Shown here piece by piece: positions 31,415-40,235 of a DNA stretch of 45,416 bases. This DNA comes from Lachnospiraceae bacterium (GTDB taxonomy: Bacteria > Bacillota > Clostridia > Lachnospirales > Lachnospiraceae). The notes below the pieces were generated by a model. It was not told where the DNA came from. It was given only the letters and a program-made list of their open reading frames with translations, and searched no databases. Where the stretch lies: NCBI GenBank assembly GCA_030531165.1, contig JAUNOI010000010.1, forward strand, positions 1-45,416. Reading direction: 5' to 3'. Every line of letters begins with the position of its first letter. The first letter of the stretch is position 1. A program made the position numbers and the translations under genes.

Positions 31415-32929
31415 ATGATTTCAAATCGTCAAATGAAACGAACGTTAATGATAGAGTTATTTAGTACGACCGGGTTGTTTTTGTCTGCTATGGCTGAAAA
31501 TCTGCAGCAACTGGCAGGCGGCATGGCTGCTGCAGTCGTATATGCGGCGTATTTTTTGTGGATTGGAAAAGATTATGATATCGGGCAGACAGGGAAAATT
31601 CGAAAAACAATTTATAGTCTTCGCTTTTTCATTTATGCTTGTTTTTTAGGAAGTCTGATCAAACTTCTTGTGTCGAAAATGCTTCTTGGCGGTAGCAGCG
31701 GATGGTATGTCTTCCTTCCTGTATTTCTTTTAACGATTTATGCGAATCATGGAGGGCGCGAAAAAAGAGCAAGATTGATGGAAGCGTTATTTTGGTTTGT
31801 ATTTCTTCCCTTGTTCCTTGTACTGATCTTAGCGGTTAAAGAAGTACATGCTCCATATTTAATTACAGGTGATTTAAAACCGGCAAAAAGTATTCAGGTA
31901 TTTTTATGCTTTTGTTCCCTGGAAATCTTATTATTTTTTCATGGAAAAATAAAAGAGAAGATACAGCCGTTAGTCTTTATTTTTGTTTTGAATATCTTTA
32001 TTTTTATTGTAACAGTCGGAATGTATGGATCGGGTATGACGCAGAGCGCAGAGCTTCCGGTCGTGACGATCATTCAGATGGTCCGTCTGCCTGGGGGTTT
32101 TCTGGAAAGGCTGGATATCTTTATTCTTTCCTTTTGGATATTGAGTTTATTTGCCATTTTCAGTGCTTATTGCTTTTATGGCACTTATTATTTTCACAGG
32201 GATACAAGACAGGCAGAAATACCTGCAAATTCATCTGATCGAAAGAAAATATCATGGATCAGTTTGTTGTTTTATGCAGGGGTATTTGCAGTTGTTATAT
32301 GGAACAGGCTGGATTTGAGATCGATCATCCATGTATTCCAGACATATGTTTTATGGATGGATATCCCTATGGCGGTTATTTTACCGCTGCTCGGAAGACC
32401 GGGAATGAAGCGCACGATTGCAGCGACAATGCTTGCGGCTCTTCTTTTTATTGTAACCGGATGCGGACCGAAACGCGTTAATATCGAGGATCGGGCATAT
32501 GTTCTCGCTTTGGGAATTGAAAAGCAGGAACAGATATGGAAGATCGGTTTCTTTTTGCCGGAGAATGAATATATGGAAGTGCAGGGGAAAAACTGGGATG
32601 AAGTGGCAGAGCATTTTCAAAAAAGCAGCGAAAAAGAACTGGAACTGGGGCATCTGAAGGCAATCGTCATAAAAAGTGGGACGGATGTATCAGAACTTGA
32701 AAATGAATGGAAGGAACAGGATTATCCGAAGACAGTACTTCTGTTTGAGACTCAGGACTCCATGAAGAAACTTAAAGAGGCAGATGAAAAAACGGAGGAT
32801 TCTCTTGGAACAAATCTTGTCGATCTGGCAGAAAGAAATAAAAAAGAAACTACATTAGGAGATTATCTGGCTGGAATAAAAACGATGCCAAAGCTTCGGA
32901 TCAGAACAGATTTCCTTACGATTGAATAG
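31415..32929 (+). CDS. Fused germinant receptor permease (GerB) and shortened GerC lipoprotein
   Basis: A 504-residue protein. Residues 1-325 form about ten membrane helices like GerB/GerAB, an amino-acid-permease-type subunit (start MISNRQMKRTLMIELFSTTG; the QMVRLPGGFLERLDIFILSF segment is typical). Residues 331-355 read like a lipoprotein signal: Met331-Lys-Arg, a hydrophobic core and the lipobox FIVTGC with Cys350. Then comes a GerC-like start (NIEDRAYVLALGIEK). Only about 155 residues follow, against 350-400 residues in usual GerC, so domain 1 alone remains. There is no stop codon between the parts. ATG 31415 has AAGGA 9 bases upstream; GTG 31409 is also in frame. ATG 32405 could be an internal start for a separate lipoprotein. 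Confidence 0.82.
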   Translation: MISNRQMKRTLMIELFSTTGLFLSAMAENLQQLAGGMAAAVVYAAYFLWIGKDYDIGQTGKIRKTIYSLRFFIYACFLGSLIKLLVSKMLLGGSSGWYVFLPVFLLTIYANHGGREKRARLMEALFWFVFLPLFLVLILAVKEVHAPYLITGDLKPAKSIQVFLCFCSLEILLFFHGKIKEKIQPLVFIFVLNIFIFIVTVGMYGSGMTQSAELPVVTIIQMVRLPGGFLERLDIFILSFWILSLFAIFSAYCFYGTYYFHRDTRQAEIPANSSDRKKISWISLLFYAGVFAVVIWNRLDLRSIIHVFQTYVLWMDIPMAVILPLLGRPGMKRTIAATMLAALLFIVTGCGPKRVNIEDRAYVLALGIEKQEQIWKIGFFLPENEYMEVQGKNWDEVAEHFQKSSEKELELGHLKAIVIKSGTDVSELENEWKEQDYPKTVLLFETQDSMKKLKEADEKTEDSLGTNLVDLAERNKKETTLGDYLAGIKTMPKLRIRTDFLTIE

Positions 32930-32957
32930 GAACAATATTTCCTATTTCGAAGTGCTT
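32925..32957 (+). terminator. Possible weak terminator after the gerB-gerC fusion
   Basis: An 8-bp stem (32925-32932 with 32939-32946) including the stop codon region, followed about ten bases later by six T. The T run is too far for an efficient terminator. A TATAAT at 32971-32976, without a clear -35, may be the promoter of the next gene. Confidence 0.35.
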
Positions 32958-33017
32958 TTTTCTGTGATACTATAATAACAGAACAAGAAAGAAAGCCTAC
33001 GAAAAGGAGTAAATGAC

Positions 33018-33710
33018 ATGAAAATTTTAATTGATGATGCAGATTTAACCAAGATTGAACAGTTTTTTGATATGTATCCATATGACGGAGTAACGACGAA
33101 TCCAACCATTCTGAGCAAAACAGGAAATCCTGATCCGATGGATCAGTTAAAGAAGATCGTAGCTTTAATGCCGGAAGGAACGGATCTGCATGCCCAGGTT
33201 CTTTCTTCGAAAGCGGAAGATATGGTAAAAGAAGCGGAACATATGGTAGAAGTACTTGGCAAGGGCAAGATCAATATGTATGTCAAAGTGCCTGTAACTG
33301 CAGAAGGTTTAAAAGCAATCTCCATCCTTTCTAAAAAAGGAATCAATGTAACGGCAACTGCTGTATATGGAGTGATGCCGGCTTTCATGGCAGCAAAAGC
33401 AGGTGCAAAGTTCCTTGCTCCTTATGTAAACCGTCTGGATGTGTTGGGTTATGATGGCGTGAAAATTGCAATCGACATTCATACAGCGGTAAAAGCAGCA
33501 GGCTATGAGGCAGAAGTGTTGGGTGCAAGCTTTAAGAACTCTCAGCAGATCTTAGATATGGCAAAAGCAGGTATTGGCTCTGTAACAGTTGGTTCTGAGC
33601 CATTGGCAAAACTTGCTTATAATGGTGTTGCAGAAGATGCTGTTAAAGTATTCATCAATGATTTTGAAGGATGCTGCGGCGAAGGCAAGACAATGTTAGA
33701 TTTTGAATAA
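33018..33710 (+). CDS. Fructose-6-phosphate aldolase / transaldolase-like protein
   Basis: A 230-residue member of the small transaldolase (TalC/FSA) family. The Schiff-base lysine is Lys90 in MYVKVPVTAEG; other family blocks are DGVTTNPTILSK, GINVTATAVYG and LGASFKNSQQILDMAKAG. The short form either transfers dihydroxyacetone groups in the pentose phosphate pathway or cleaves fructose 6-phosphate; sequence alone does not decide. AAAAGGAG precedes the ATG. It lies between two sporulation loci and is probably transcribed alone. Confidence 0.88.
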   Translation: MKILIDDADLTKIEQFFDMYPYDGVTTNPTILSKTGNPDPMDQLKKIVALMPEGTDLHAQVLSSKAEDMVKEAEHMVEVLGKGKINMYVKVPVTAEGLKAISILSKKGINVTATAVYGVMPAFMAAKAGAKFLAPYVNRLDVLGYDGVKIAIDIHTAVKAAGYEAEVLGASFKNSQQILDMAKAGIGSVTVGSEPLAKLAYNGVAEDAVKVFINDFEGCCGEGKTMLDFE

Positions 33711-33773
33711 GGTTGTTTAAAAAATTGAAAATCAGTCAATCCTTATGATAGAAAGTCATAGGGAGGACAGATC

Positions 33774-34409
33774 ATGTTGATAAGAACCAATATAAAAAGA
33801 TTCCTGGCTTTGCTGGGAATCTTTTTTGTGATGTTATATAGTTTTAGTGAGATTTGTATGGCAAATGAATCGATGTATGAGGATTTCAGCGATTGTAATT
33901 TAATCCGTTTTCACATACGTGCGGAAAGCAATGCGAGGATCGATCAGGAAGCCAAGATGGCAGTGCGACAGAAAGTTTTAGAATATCTCAAAAAAAATGC
34001 GGCCAAAACAGAAGATAAATCAGAAATGAGGAAATTTGTGTTGAGGCATCGGGTAGAAATGGAACAAGTCATTCGATCCAAGTTGGAATCATATGGTATG
34101 GAATCATCCATTTCGATTTATTTTACAAAGGAATTTTTCCCAATGCGAAAGTATGGACAGACGATCGTTCCCGCAGGGATCTATGAGGCACTGCGCATCG
34201 ATCTTGGAAAAGCAGCGGGCAGAAACTGGTGGTGTGTCTTATATCCGGGTTTGTGTCTGATCGATTCGGAACACGTGCTGGAGAATCCGGAAGATAAAGA
34301 GAAACTGGAAAAGATCCTTCAGGACGGTTCCGTAAAAGTCAAGTATAAAAGTTATATTTTGGAAATAATGAAAAAGTTTTCTAAAAAGGAAAGAGATTCT
34401 ATTTCGTAG
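33774..34409 (+). CDS. spoIIR: Stage II sporulation protein R (forespore signal for sigma-E activation)
   Basis: A 211-residue protein with an N-terminal signal/membrane segment (about 8-28). It has the SpoIIR signatures NLIRFHIRAESN (residues about 42-53), FPMRKYGQTIVPAGIYEALRI and GRNWWCVLYPGLCLID. In B. subtilis SpoIIR is made in the forespore under sigma-F and secreted into the intermembrane space, where it activates SpoIIGA to process pro-sigma-E. GGGAGG is the ribosome-binding site; a bulged 7-bp hairpin (33741-33762) ends inside it. The stop codon is one base from that of the convergent AEC gene. Confidence 0.93.
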   Translation: MLIRTNIKRFLALLGIFFVMLYSFSEICMANESMYEDFSDCNLIRFHIRAESNARIDQEAKMAVRQKVLEYLKKNAAKTEDKSEMRKFVLRHRVEMEQVIRSKLESYGMESSISIYFTKEFFPMRKYGQTIVPAGIYEALRIDLGKAAGRNWWCVLYPGLCLIDSEHVLENPEDKEKLEKILQDGSVKVKYKSYILEIMKKFSKKERDSIS

Positions 34410-34410
34410 T

Positions 34411-35349
34411 TTATACAAATCCCATCGTCCGAAGCAGAAATACCCAGAAGGTCAGGCTGATCGACGATAATAAAGTAGCCATAACGATGATACTCGACGT
34501 CAGAACATCATCATTGCCCATATTTTTTGCCATGATATAACAGCTTACCGTGGTAGGAGAGCCGAGCATGATCAGAATTGCGATCATGGATTCTCCATGA
34601 AAACCAAGATACATAGCTGCCGGTAAGAATATTGCGGGCAGGATAAACAGTTTTATCATGGTTGCAGCAATCGTCGGCTTGATCTTTGCGAGAGCTTTTC
34701 TGCCTTCAAACCCGGCACCGACCAGTAATAAACCGAGCGGAGTTGCGGTAACCGCGAGGTTGCCGATGCACTTATCAATTACATTTGGAAAGTCAATATG
34801 CAGGAATGAAAACGGAATACCGAGAAAAATTCCCAAAATAATCGGATTTTTCAAAATGTTGATCGCCGCAGTTTTTAAGCTGCCGTTCCCGTTTCCGGTT
34901 CCGCGCATCGTCAAAACGAGCACAGAATAGATGTTATACAGAGGCACGCTGGCAACGATCATCAACGGTCCGACTGTTGAGTGTCCGTAAATATTTTCAA
35001 TAAATGCAATTCCTAAAATTGCGGCGCTTCCACGGAAGGAGGCCTGTACGAATGCGCCGATCATAGACCTGTCTTTCATCAAGAGTTCCGTAAATAGCCA
35101 GATTCCCCAAAACATCAGAGAAGTGACGATCATACAGTATAAGACATATTTCAGATCGAAAACATTCCGGATATCCGCACCGGAAATATCTCGGAATAAA
35201 AGTGCGGGTAGTGAAACCGAAAAGACAAATTTGTTGCCTGCCGAGATAAAACCGTCGTTTAGCATGCCTTTCTGCCGCAAAAACCATCCGATAAAGATGA
35301 CGAAGAAAATTGGAATTGTTGAATTTAAGCTAAAAAGAAAATCGTTCAT
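34411..35349 (-). CDS. AEC family transporter (auxin efflux carrier type)
   Basis: A 312-residue membrane protein with about ten helices, of the AEC family of export carriers (malate, malonate or unknown organic anions). The N-terminal half has IPIFFVIFIGWFLRQKGMLN and SLPALLFRDIS; the C-terminal half has GNLAVTATPLGLLLVGAGFEG and LGSPTTVSCYIMAKNMGND, typical of the family. The start on the minus strand has GAGGG about 6 bases before ATG. It converges on spoIIR with no terminator between, and its promoter side faces ddl. Substrate unknown. Confidence 0.9.
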   Translation of the reverse strand: MNDFLFSLNSTIPIFFVIFIGWFLRQKGMLNDGFISAGNKFVFSVSLPALLFRDISGADIRNVFDLKYVLYCMIVTSLMFWGIWLFTELLMKDRSMIGAFVQASFRGSAAILGIAFIENIYGHSTVGPLMIVASVPLYNIYSVLVLTMRGTGNGNGSLKTAAINILKNPIILGIFLGIPFSFLHIDFPNVIDKCIGNLAVTATPLGLLLVGAGFEGRKALAKIKPTIAATMIKLFILPAIFLPAAMYLGFHGESMIAILIMLGSPTTVSCYIMAKNMGNDDVLTSSIIVMATLLSSISLTFWVFLLRTMGFV

Positions 35350-35517
35350 ATGTTTCCCTCATTCTTTATATAGAGTATATATTTATCAGATATCATCCAT
35401 CTATGAAAAGTCAGTCCGTGGATACCATTTATTTATCATAAATCAAATTTTTCATCTATGCAAGAGATGGCATAAAAAGATAGTGACAGAATCTGTATTT
35501 TATCAGTAAATACGAGA

Positions 35518-35546
35518 TTGAAAAATAAGATTAGATGGGGTAAAAT
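35518..35546 (+). promoter_or_regulatory. Promoter of ddl
   Basis: TTGAAA (35518-35523), a 17-base spacer and TAAAAT (35541-35546), 34 bases before the ddl start. The remaining divergent gap from 35350 is AT-rich and holds AT-rich stretches that could carry a minus-strand promoter for the AEC gene, but no RNA structure that I recognise. Confidence 0.75.
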
Positions 35547-35580
35547 AATTGAATAATGGTTTTTTATAAAGGAGTATATT

Positions 35581-36639
35581 ATGAAGAAAAATGTAGTCGT
35601 TCTATTTGGAGGAAATTCATCAGAACATGATGTTTCTTGTATATCAGCGCAGACAGTAATTAAGAATATTGATATAGATACATATAACGTTTTGTTAGTT
35701 GGGATTACCCGTGCGGGAAGCTGGCTCTATGTTGACAGTGTGGATGCGATTGCTGACGGAAGCTGGAGAGAATCAAAAGCTTCGGCTGCAATTTCACCGG
35801 ATACAGAAAAGAAAGAATTGATTATATTTAAAGATGAAGGCTATGAGACAAAATCAATTGATGTCGTATTTCCGGTTCTTCATGGACTGAATGGCGAAGA
35901 TGGTACTGTACAGGGACTTTTAGAACTCGCAAAGATTCCCTATGTTGGATGCGGTGTACTTGCATCTGCTGTTTCCATGGATAAAGTTTATACGAAAATC
36001 ATTGTAGATAAGTTGGGAATCCGTCAGGCATCCTTTGTCGATATCCGCCTGGAGATGCTGGCTGATATGGATAAGGCGGTTATGGAAGTAGAAGACCAGC
36101 TGGATTATCCGGTATTTGTAAAGCCTTCGTGTGCGGGATCTTCTCAGGGCGTATCAAAAGCTCATAACCGGGAAGAATTAATTGATGCTTTGAACCTCGC
36201 TGCTCAGCACGATCGGAAGATTCTGGTAGAAGAGACGATTATCGGACGAGAGATTGAATGTGCTGTATTGGGAGCGAAAGAGGTAAAAGCTTCTGGAGTT
36301 GGTGAGATTCTTGCAGCAGCGGAATTTTATGATTTTGATGCAAAGTATAACAATGCCGAATCGAAAACAGTGGTTGATCCGGATTTATCTTCGAAGACGG
36401 TTGAAAAGATTCGGGACGCAGCGGTTCGTATTTTCAAAGCCGTAGATGGATTTGGTCTTGCCAGAGTTGATTTCTTTGTCGCTCAGAAGAATGGAAGAGA
36501 TGAAGTGATATTTAATGAGATCAATACATTGCCTGGATTTACTGCAATCAGCATGTATCCGATGCTCTGGAACGCAAGAGGCATTGAGACGAAAGCTCTG
36601 GTGAACCAGTTGATTGAAATGGCCTATGAAAGATTTTAG
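35581..36639 (+). CDS. ddl: D-alanine--D-alanine ligase
   Basis: A 352-residue ATP-grasp ligase that joins two D-alanines for peptidoglycan. Motifs are VLFGGNSSEHDVSCISA at the N-terminus, FPVLHGLNGEDGTVQGLLEL, VGCGVLASAVSMDKVYTK, KPSCAGSSQGVSKA, and the metal-binding EINTLPGFTAISMYP near the C-terminus. Length is normal. AAAGGAG precedes the ATG. The sequence does not decide between D-Ala and D-lactate specificity by eye, though nothing points to a vancomycin-resistance cluster. A DUF1934 gene starts 9 bases later. Confidence 0.93.
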   Translation: MKKNVVVLFGGNSSEHDVSCISAQTVIKNIDIDTYNVLLVGITRAGSWLYVDSVDAIADGSWRESKASAAISPDTEKKELIIFKDEGYETKSIDVVFPVLHGLNGEDGTVQGLLELAKIPYVGCGVLASAVSMDKVYTKIIVDKLGIRQASFVDIRLEMLADMDKAVMEVEDQLDYPVFVKPSCAGSSQGVSKAHNREELIDALNLAAQHDRKILVEETIIGREIECAVLGAKEVKASGVGEILAAAEFYDFDAKYNNAESKTVVDPDLSSKTVEKIRDAAVRIFKAVDGFGLARVDFFVAQKNGRDEVIFNEINTLPGFTAISMYPMLWNARGIETKALVNQLIEMAYERF

Positions 36640-36648
36640 AGGTTTCAT

Positions 36649-37071
36649 ATGACAAAAGATGTTTTGGTGCAGGTATCGGGACTTCAGGTTATGGAAGAAG
36701 AAAGTGAACCGATCGTGCTGATCGCACCCGGAACTTATTATTTTAAGAATGGAAAGCATTACTTCTTATATGAAGAAATTGACGAAGATGGAGAAGTTTC
36801 CAAAAATACAGTAAAGGTTATGCCGGATATGGTTGATCTGATTCGAAAAGGCGTAACGAGCAGTCATATGGTTTTTGAAATGGGAAAAGAAAATCTGACT
36901 TATTATGATACCCCATTTGGAAGCATGTTGATGGGAATTACAACGTCGGCAATCCGTTTTCGGGAAGTCAGCGGTACACGCATGGAATTAGAGATTGATT
37001 ATGCTTTATCGATGGACGGAAAGCATATGTCCGATTGCAATATAAAGATAAATGTTACTGCAAAGCAGTGA
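36649..37071 (+). CDS. DUF1934 family protein (YwiB-like beta-barrel)
   Basis: A 140-residue cytoplasmic protein of the DUF1934/YwiB family, which has a calycin-like beta-barrel fold. Recognisable parts are the early QVSGLQ strand, [33 protein letters not shown] and the C-terminal [20 protein letters not shown]. The function of the family is unknown; members often sit next to argS or cell-wall genes. GAGGT is a weak ribosome-binding site 8 bases before the ATG, and the gap to ddl is only 9 bases, so coupled translation is plausible. argF follows 26 bases later. Confidence 0.82.
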   Translation: MTKDVLVQVSGLQVMEEESEPIVLIAPGTYYFKNGKHYFLYEEIDEDGEVSKNTVKVMPDMVDLIRKGVTSSHMVFEMGKENLTYYDTPFGSMLMGITTSAIRFREVSGTRMELEIDYALSMDGKHMSDCNIKINVTAKQ

Positions 37072-37097
37072 CAGACCATATTTTGGAGGAAGGGAAC

Positions 37098-38087
37098 ATG
37101 GATTTAAAAGGGAGAGATTTTCTTACATTGAAGGATTTTACGCCGGAAGAAATCGAATATCTGATTGATCTGGCAGCGGATCTGAAAGAGAAAAAGAAAA
37201 AAGGCATTCCGATGGATGTTCATCGCGGAAAAAATATCGCGTTGATTTTTGAAAAATCGAGTACGAGAACAAGATGTTCTTTCGAAGTTGCGGCAAGTGA
37301 TCTGGGGATGGGAAGTACATATCTCGGACCAACCGGATCGCAGATCGGTACAAAAGAGAGCATTGCGGATACTGCACGCGTGCTGTGCCGTATGTTTGAG
37401 GGAATCGAATACCGCGGATACGGACAGGAGATTGTCGAAGAATTGGCAAAGTATTCGGATGTGCCGGTATGGAACGGATTGACGAATGAATATCATCCGA
37501 CACAGATGCTTGCGGATATGCTGACGGTAAAAGAACATTTTGGAAAACTCAAGGGTTTAAAGCTGGCATATTTAGGGGATGCGAGATATAATATGGCGAA
37601 TTCTTATATGGTAGTATGTTCGAAATTAGGTCTTGACTTTGTTGTCTGCACGAATAAAGCATATTTTCCGAATGAAGAACTGGTAACGGAATGTCAGGAA
37701 TATGCAAAAGCTTCAGGAGCAGCGATTACTTTGACAGAGGATATTGATGCAGTCGCAGGTGCCGATATCGTCTGCACGGATGTATGGGTATCCATGGGTG
37801 AACCGGATGAAGTATGGGAAGAACGGATTCAGGCATTTACTCCTTATAAAGTGACAAAAGAAGTGATGGAAAAAGCAGGACAAGACGCAATTTTTTTGCA
37901 TTGTCTTCCATCTTTTCATGATGTGAAAACGAAAGTCGGACAGGATATCTATGAGCGTTTTGGAATCACGGATATGGAAGTTACCGATGAGGTATTTGAA
38001 TCAGAACAATCAAAGGTATTTGACGAGGCAGAAAACCGTATGCATACGATCAAAGCTGTTATCTATGCGACATTGGGAGAAAAATAA
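37098..38087 (+). CDS. argF: Ornithine carbamoyltransferase
   Basis: A 329-residue trimeric enzyme joining carbamoyl phosphate and ornithine to citrulline in arginine biosynthesis (or, reversed, in the arginine deiminase pathway). The carbamoyl-phosphate loop is [13 protein letters not shown] (about 52-64). [11 protein letters not shown] and the ornithine-binding [10 protein letters not shown] (about 265-274) are clear. ATG 37098 follows GGAGGAAGG; the frame also opens at 37035 inside the previous gene, without a ribosome-binding site. No other arg genes are near, so direction of use cannot be told from context. birA starts 3 bases after its stop. Confidence 0.93.
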   Translation: MDLKGRDFLTLKDFTPEEIEYLIDLAADLKEKKKKGIPMDVHRGKNIALIFEKSSTRTRCSFEVAASDLGMGSTYLGPTGSQIGTKESIADTARVLCRMFEGIEYRGYGQEIVEELAKYSDVPVWNGLTNEYHPTQMLADMLTVKEHFGKLKGLKLAYLGDARYNMANSYMVVCSKLGLDFVVCTNKAYFPNEELVTECQEYAKASGAAITLTEDIDAVAGADIVCTDVWVSMGEPDEVWEERIQAFTPYKVTKEVMEKAGQDAIFLHCLPSFHDVKTKVGQDIYERFGITDMEVTDEVFESEQSKVFDEAENRMHTIKAVIYATLGEK

Positions 38088-38090
38088 ACA

Positions 38091-39071
38091 ATGAAAACGA
38101 AGATATTGACTTATCTTAGAAATACCGATCAATATCTGTCGGGAGAGCAGCTAAGCCAGCAGTTCGGAGTCAGTCGTACCGCTGTATGGAAATATATGAA
38201 GCAGTTGAAGGAAGAGGGATATCAGATTGAATCGGTTCCGCGAAAAGGATATCGGCTGATAGAGACGGCTGACAGAATCACTTCCAGCGAGATTTTGAGT
38301 CAAAATAAAGCGAGCTGGATCGGAAAAGAAATTGAATATTTTGAATCAACGGATTCTACGAATAACCGCATCCGCAGTTTTGCGGAAGAAGGAAGGAAGC
38401 AGGGACTTCTGGCAGTTGCAGAAGAGCAGACGGGCGGCAAAGGAAGAAGGGGAAGAAGCTGGGATTCTCCGCCGGGGACGGGTATCTGGATGTCTCTTTT
38501 GCTGAAACCCTGTATTGAACCTCATAAAGCTTCTATGATAACGATTCTTGCTGCACTTGCTATGGCAAGAGCGATTGAAAAGGTTACTGATCTCAGTCCG
38601 AAGATTAAATGGCCGAATGATATCGTGATCAATCGGAAAAAAACGTGTGGAATCTTAACAGAAATGAGTGCAGAGTTGGAAGAAATCCGCTATATCATCC
38701 TTGGAATCGGGATTAATGCGAATACAGAAAGTTTTAATAGAGACATTGCGGATAAAGCAACATCCATTTATTTGGAGAATGGTGAGAAGATCAAAAGAGC
38801 AAAGCTGATTGCCGAATTTTGCATGGAATTTGAGCAATTGTATGAAGAATTTTTAAGGTGCGGTGATTTGCATACGATAAAGGAAGCGTATGAATCGTAT
38901 CTGATCAATATTGGAAAGATAGTTAAGATCATGAAAAACCGCAGGGAAGAGATTCGAAAGGCAATTGGGATTAATGAATTAGGAGAACTGGTTGTCGAAG
39001 ATGCGGAAGGAAGAAAGGAAATCGTCTTTTCCGGAGAAGTTTCTGTCCGCGGACTGTACGGATATGTTTAA
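38091..39071 (+). CDS. birA: Bifunctional biotin--protein ligase / biotin operon repressor
   Basis: A 326-residue protein with an N-terminal helix-turn-helix (about 1-60, LSGEQLSQQFGVSRTAVWKYM). The central ligase domain has the ATP/biotinyl-AMP loop GGKGRRGRSWDSPPGTG (about 116-132) and KWPNDIVI (about 172-179); a C-terminal SH3-like domain ends in GEVSVRGLYGYV. It attaches biotin to carboxylases and, in the class with the HTH domain, represses biotin genes. Its start follows argF by 3 bases, using GGAGA within the end of argF, which implies translational coupling. Confidence 0.93.
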   Translation: MKTKILTYLRNTDQYLSGEQLSQQFGVSRTAVWKYMKQLKEEGYQIESVPRKGYRLIETADRITSSEILSQNKASWIGKEIEYFESTDSTNNRIRSFAEEGRKQGLLAVAEEQTGGKGRRGRSWDSPPGTGIWMSLLLKPCIEPHKASMITILAALAMARAIEKVTDLSPKIKWPNDIVINRKKTCGILTEMSAELEEIRYIILGIGINANTESFNRDIADKATSIYLENGEKIKRAKLIAEFCMEFEQLYEEFLRCGDLHTIKEAYESYLINIGKIVKIMKNRREEIRKAIGINELGELVVEDAEGRKEIVFSGEVSVRGLYGYV

Positions 39072-39101
39072 AAATGGCAGTGATCAGGAACAGGAGGATT
39101 T

Positions 39102-39434
39102 ATGTATCAGGATAAAATAGTCTTATGCGGAGCCAGTGCATATGAGAAGAAATTTTATTTGAATGAAGACTTTTCTTCATTGCCGCAGCAGGTGAAAGAT
39201 GAGCTGAAGATTGCCTGTGTATTGTATACTGCTGAAGTTGGAGGGATCATCACTTTAGAGTTTGATCAGAGTGGGAATCTCGATATTGTAGCTTCCTCGA
39301 AAGAAAATGATCTGTTGTTTGACGAAATAGGAAGTGCGCTAAAGATTAAAGATATGCAGATAAAGAAAAGGGAGTTGTGGGAAACCCTGGAGCTTTATTA
39401 TAAGGTATTCTTTTTAGGAGAAGACCTGGAATAG
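39102..39434 (+). CDS. Conserved hypothetical protein (DUF6145-like)
   Basis: A 110-residue acidic protein starting MYQDKIVLCGASAYEKKFYL, with LPQQVKDELKIACVLYTAEVGG and a C-terminal helical segment (KRELWETLELYYKVFFLG). I think it matches the DUF6145 group seen in Lachnospiraceae, but I cannot verify this. There is no signal peptide or membrane helix. AGGAGG is 6 bases before the ATG. It lies in a row of closely spaced housekeeping genes, 34 bases before coaX, so it is probably in the same transcript. Function unknown. Confidence 0.65.
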   Translation: MYQDKIVLCGASAYEKKFYLNEDFSSLPQQVKDELKIACVLYTAEVGGIITLEFDQSGNLDIVASSKENDLLFDEIGSALKIKDMQIKKRELWETLELYYKVFFLGEDLE

Positions 39435-39467
39435 CAGTGTAAAACTGCATATGATAGGAGAAAAGAT

Positions 39468-40235
39468 ATGTTATTAGTGGTAGATGTAGGGAATACCAAT
39501 ATTACGATGGGCATCATGGATGGCCAGAATATTTTAGGTACGTTCCGCATGACGACAAAAGAGAACAGGACATCGGATGAATATGGTGTGCTGGTATATG
39601 ATATGATTCGGAGAAAGGGATTTGACCCTAAAGAAATTGAAAATACGATTATTGCTTCCGTTGTTCCGAAGATGATGTATTCTTTTACCAGTGCGATTTA
39701 TAAATATTTTGGCAAGAACCCGATTATTGTTGGTCCTGGTATCAAAACAGGTATTAGTATTAAGACTTCTAATCCGAAGCAGCTGGGTGCAGACAGAATT
39801 GTGGATGCGGTTGCTGCTTATGAGATTTATGGGGGACCTGTACTGGTTATCGATTATGGAACGGCAACAACTTATGATTTGGTTAACGAAAAAGGTGAAT
39901 TTCTTGCCGGACTGATCGTTCCGGGTATTCAGACATCGGCGAATGTTCTGTGGCAGGCAGCAGCAAAACTGCCGGAGATCGAGATTAAAAAGCCGAAGAC
40001 GATCTTAGCAAAGGATACCGTTTCCAGCATGCAGGCGGGTGTATACTTCAGTTGCATTGGGGAGACAAGTTATATTGTAAAACGATTTAAAAAAGAAACA
40101 GGAATGAAAGATTTGAAAGTCGTTGCAACAGGTGGTCTTGGGAAAATTGTTTCCCATGAAAAAGGATTGATTGATATTTACGATCAAAATCTGACATTGA
40201 AAGGGCTTCAGATTCTTTATGAAAAGCAAAAATAA
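39468..40235 (+). CDS. coaX: Type III pantothenate kinase
   Basis: A 255-residue ASKHA-fold kinase that phosphorylates pantothenate, the first step of coenzyme A synthesis. The phosphate-binding loop is [13 protein letters not shown] at the N-terminus. The pantothenate site is [18 protein letters not shown], and the second nucleotide motif is [13 protein letters not shown] at about residues 126-138. The [22 protein letters not shown] segment is also typical. Family members are not inhibited by CoA and need a monovalent cation. The stop codon is directly adjacent to the dusB start. Confidence 0.94.
   Translation: MLLVVDVGNTNITMGIMDGQNILGTFRMTTKENRTSDEYGVLVYDMIRRKGFDPKEIENTIIASVVPKMMYSFTSAIYKYFGKNPIIVGPGIKTGISIKTSNPKQLGADRIVDAVAAYEIYGGPVLVIDYGTATTYDLVNEKGEFLAGLIVPGIQTSANVLWQAAAKLPEIEIKKPKTILAKDTVSSMQAGVYFSCIGETSYIVKRFKKETGMKDLKVVATGGLGKIVSHEKGLIDIYDQNLTLKGLQILYEKQK

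Noticed and set aside
35350..35517. Riboswitch in the AEC-ddl divergent gap
   Set aside because: Only short repeated motifs and AT-rich sequence are seen; no known riboswitch core or terminator pair could be recognised.
37035..37097. ATG 37035 as argF start
   Set aside because: It overlaps the previous gene and has no ribosome-binding site; ATG 37098 follows GGAGGAAGG.
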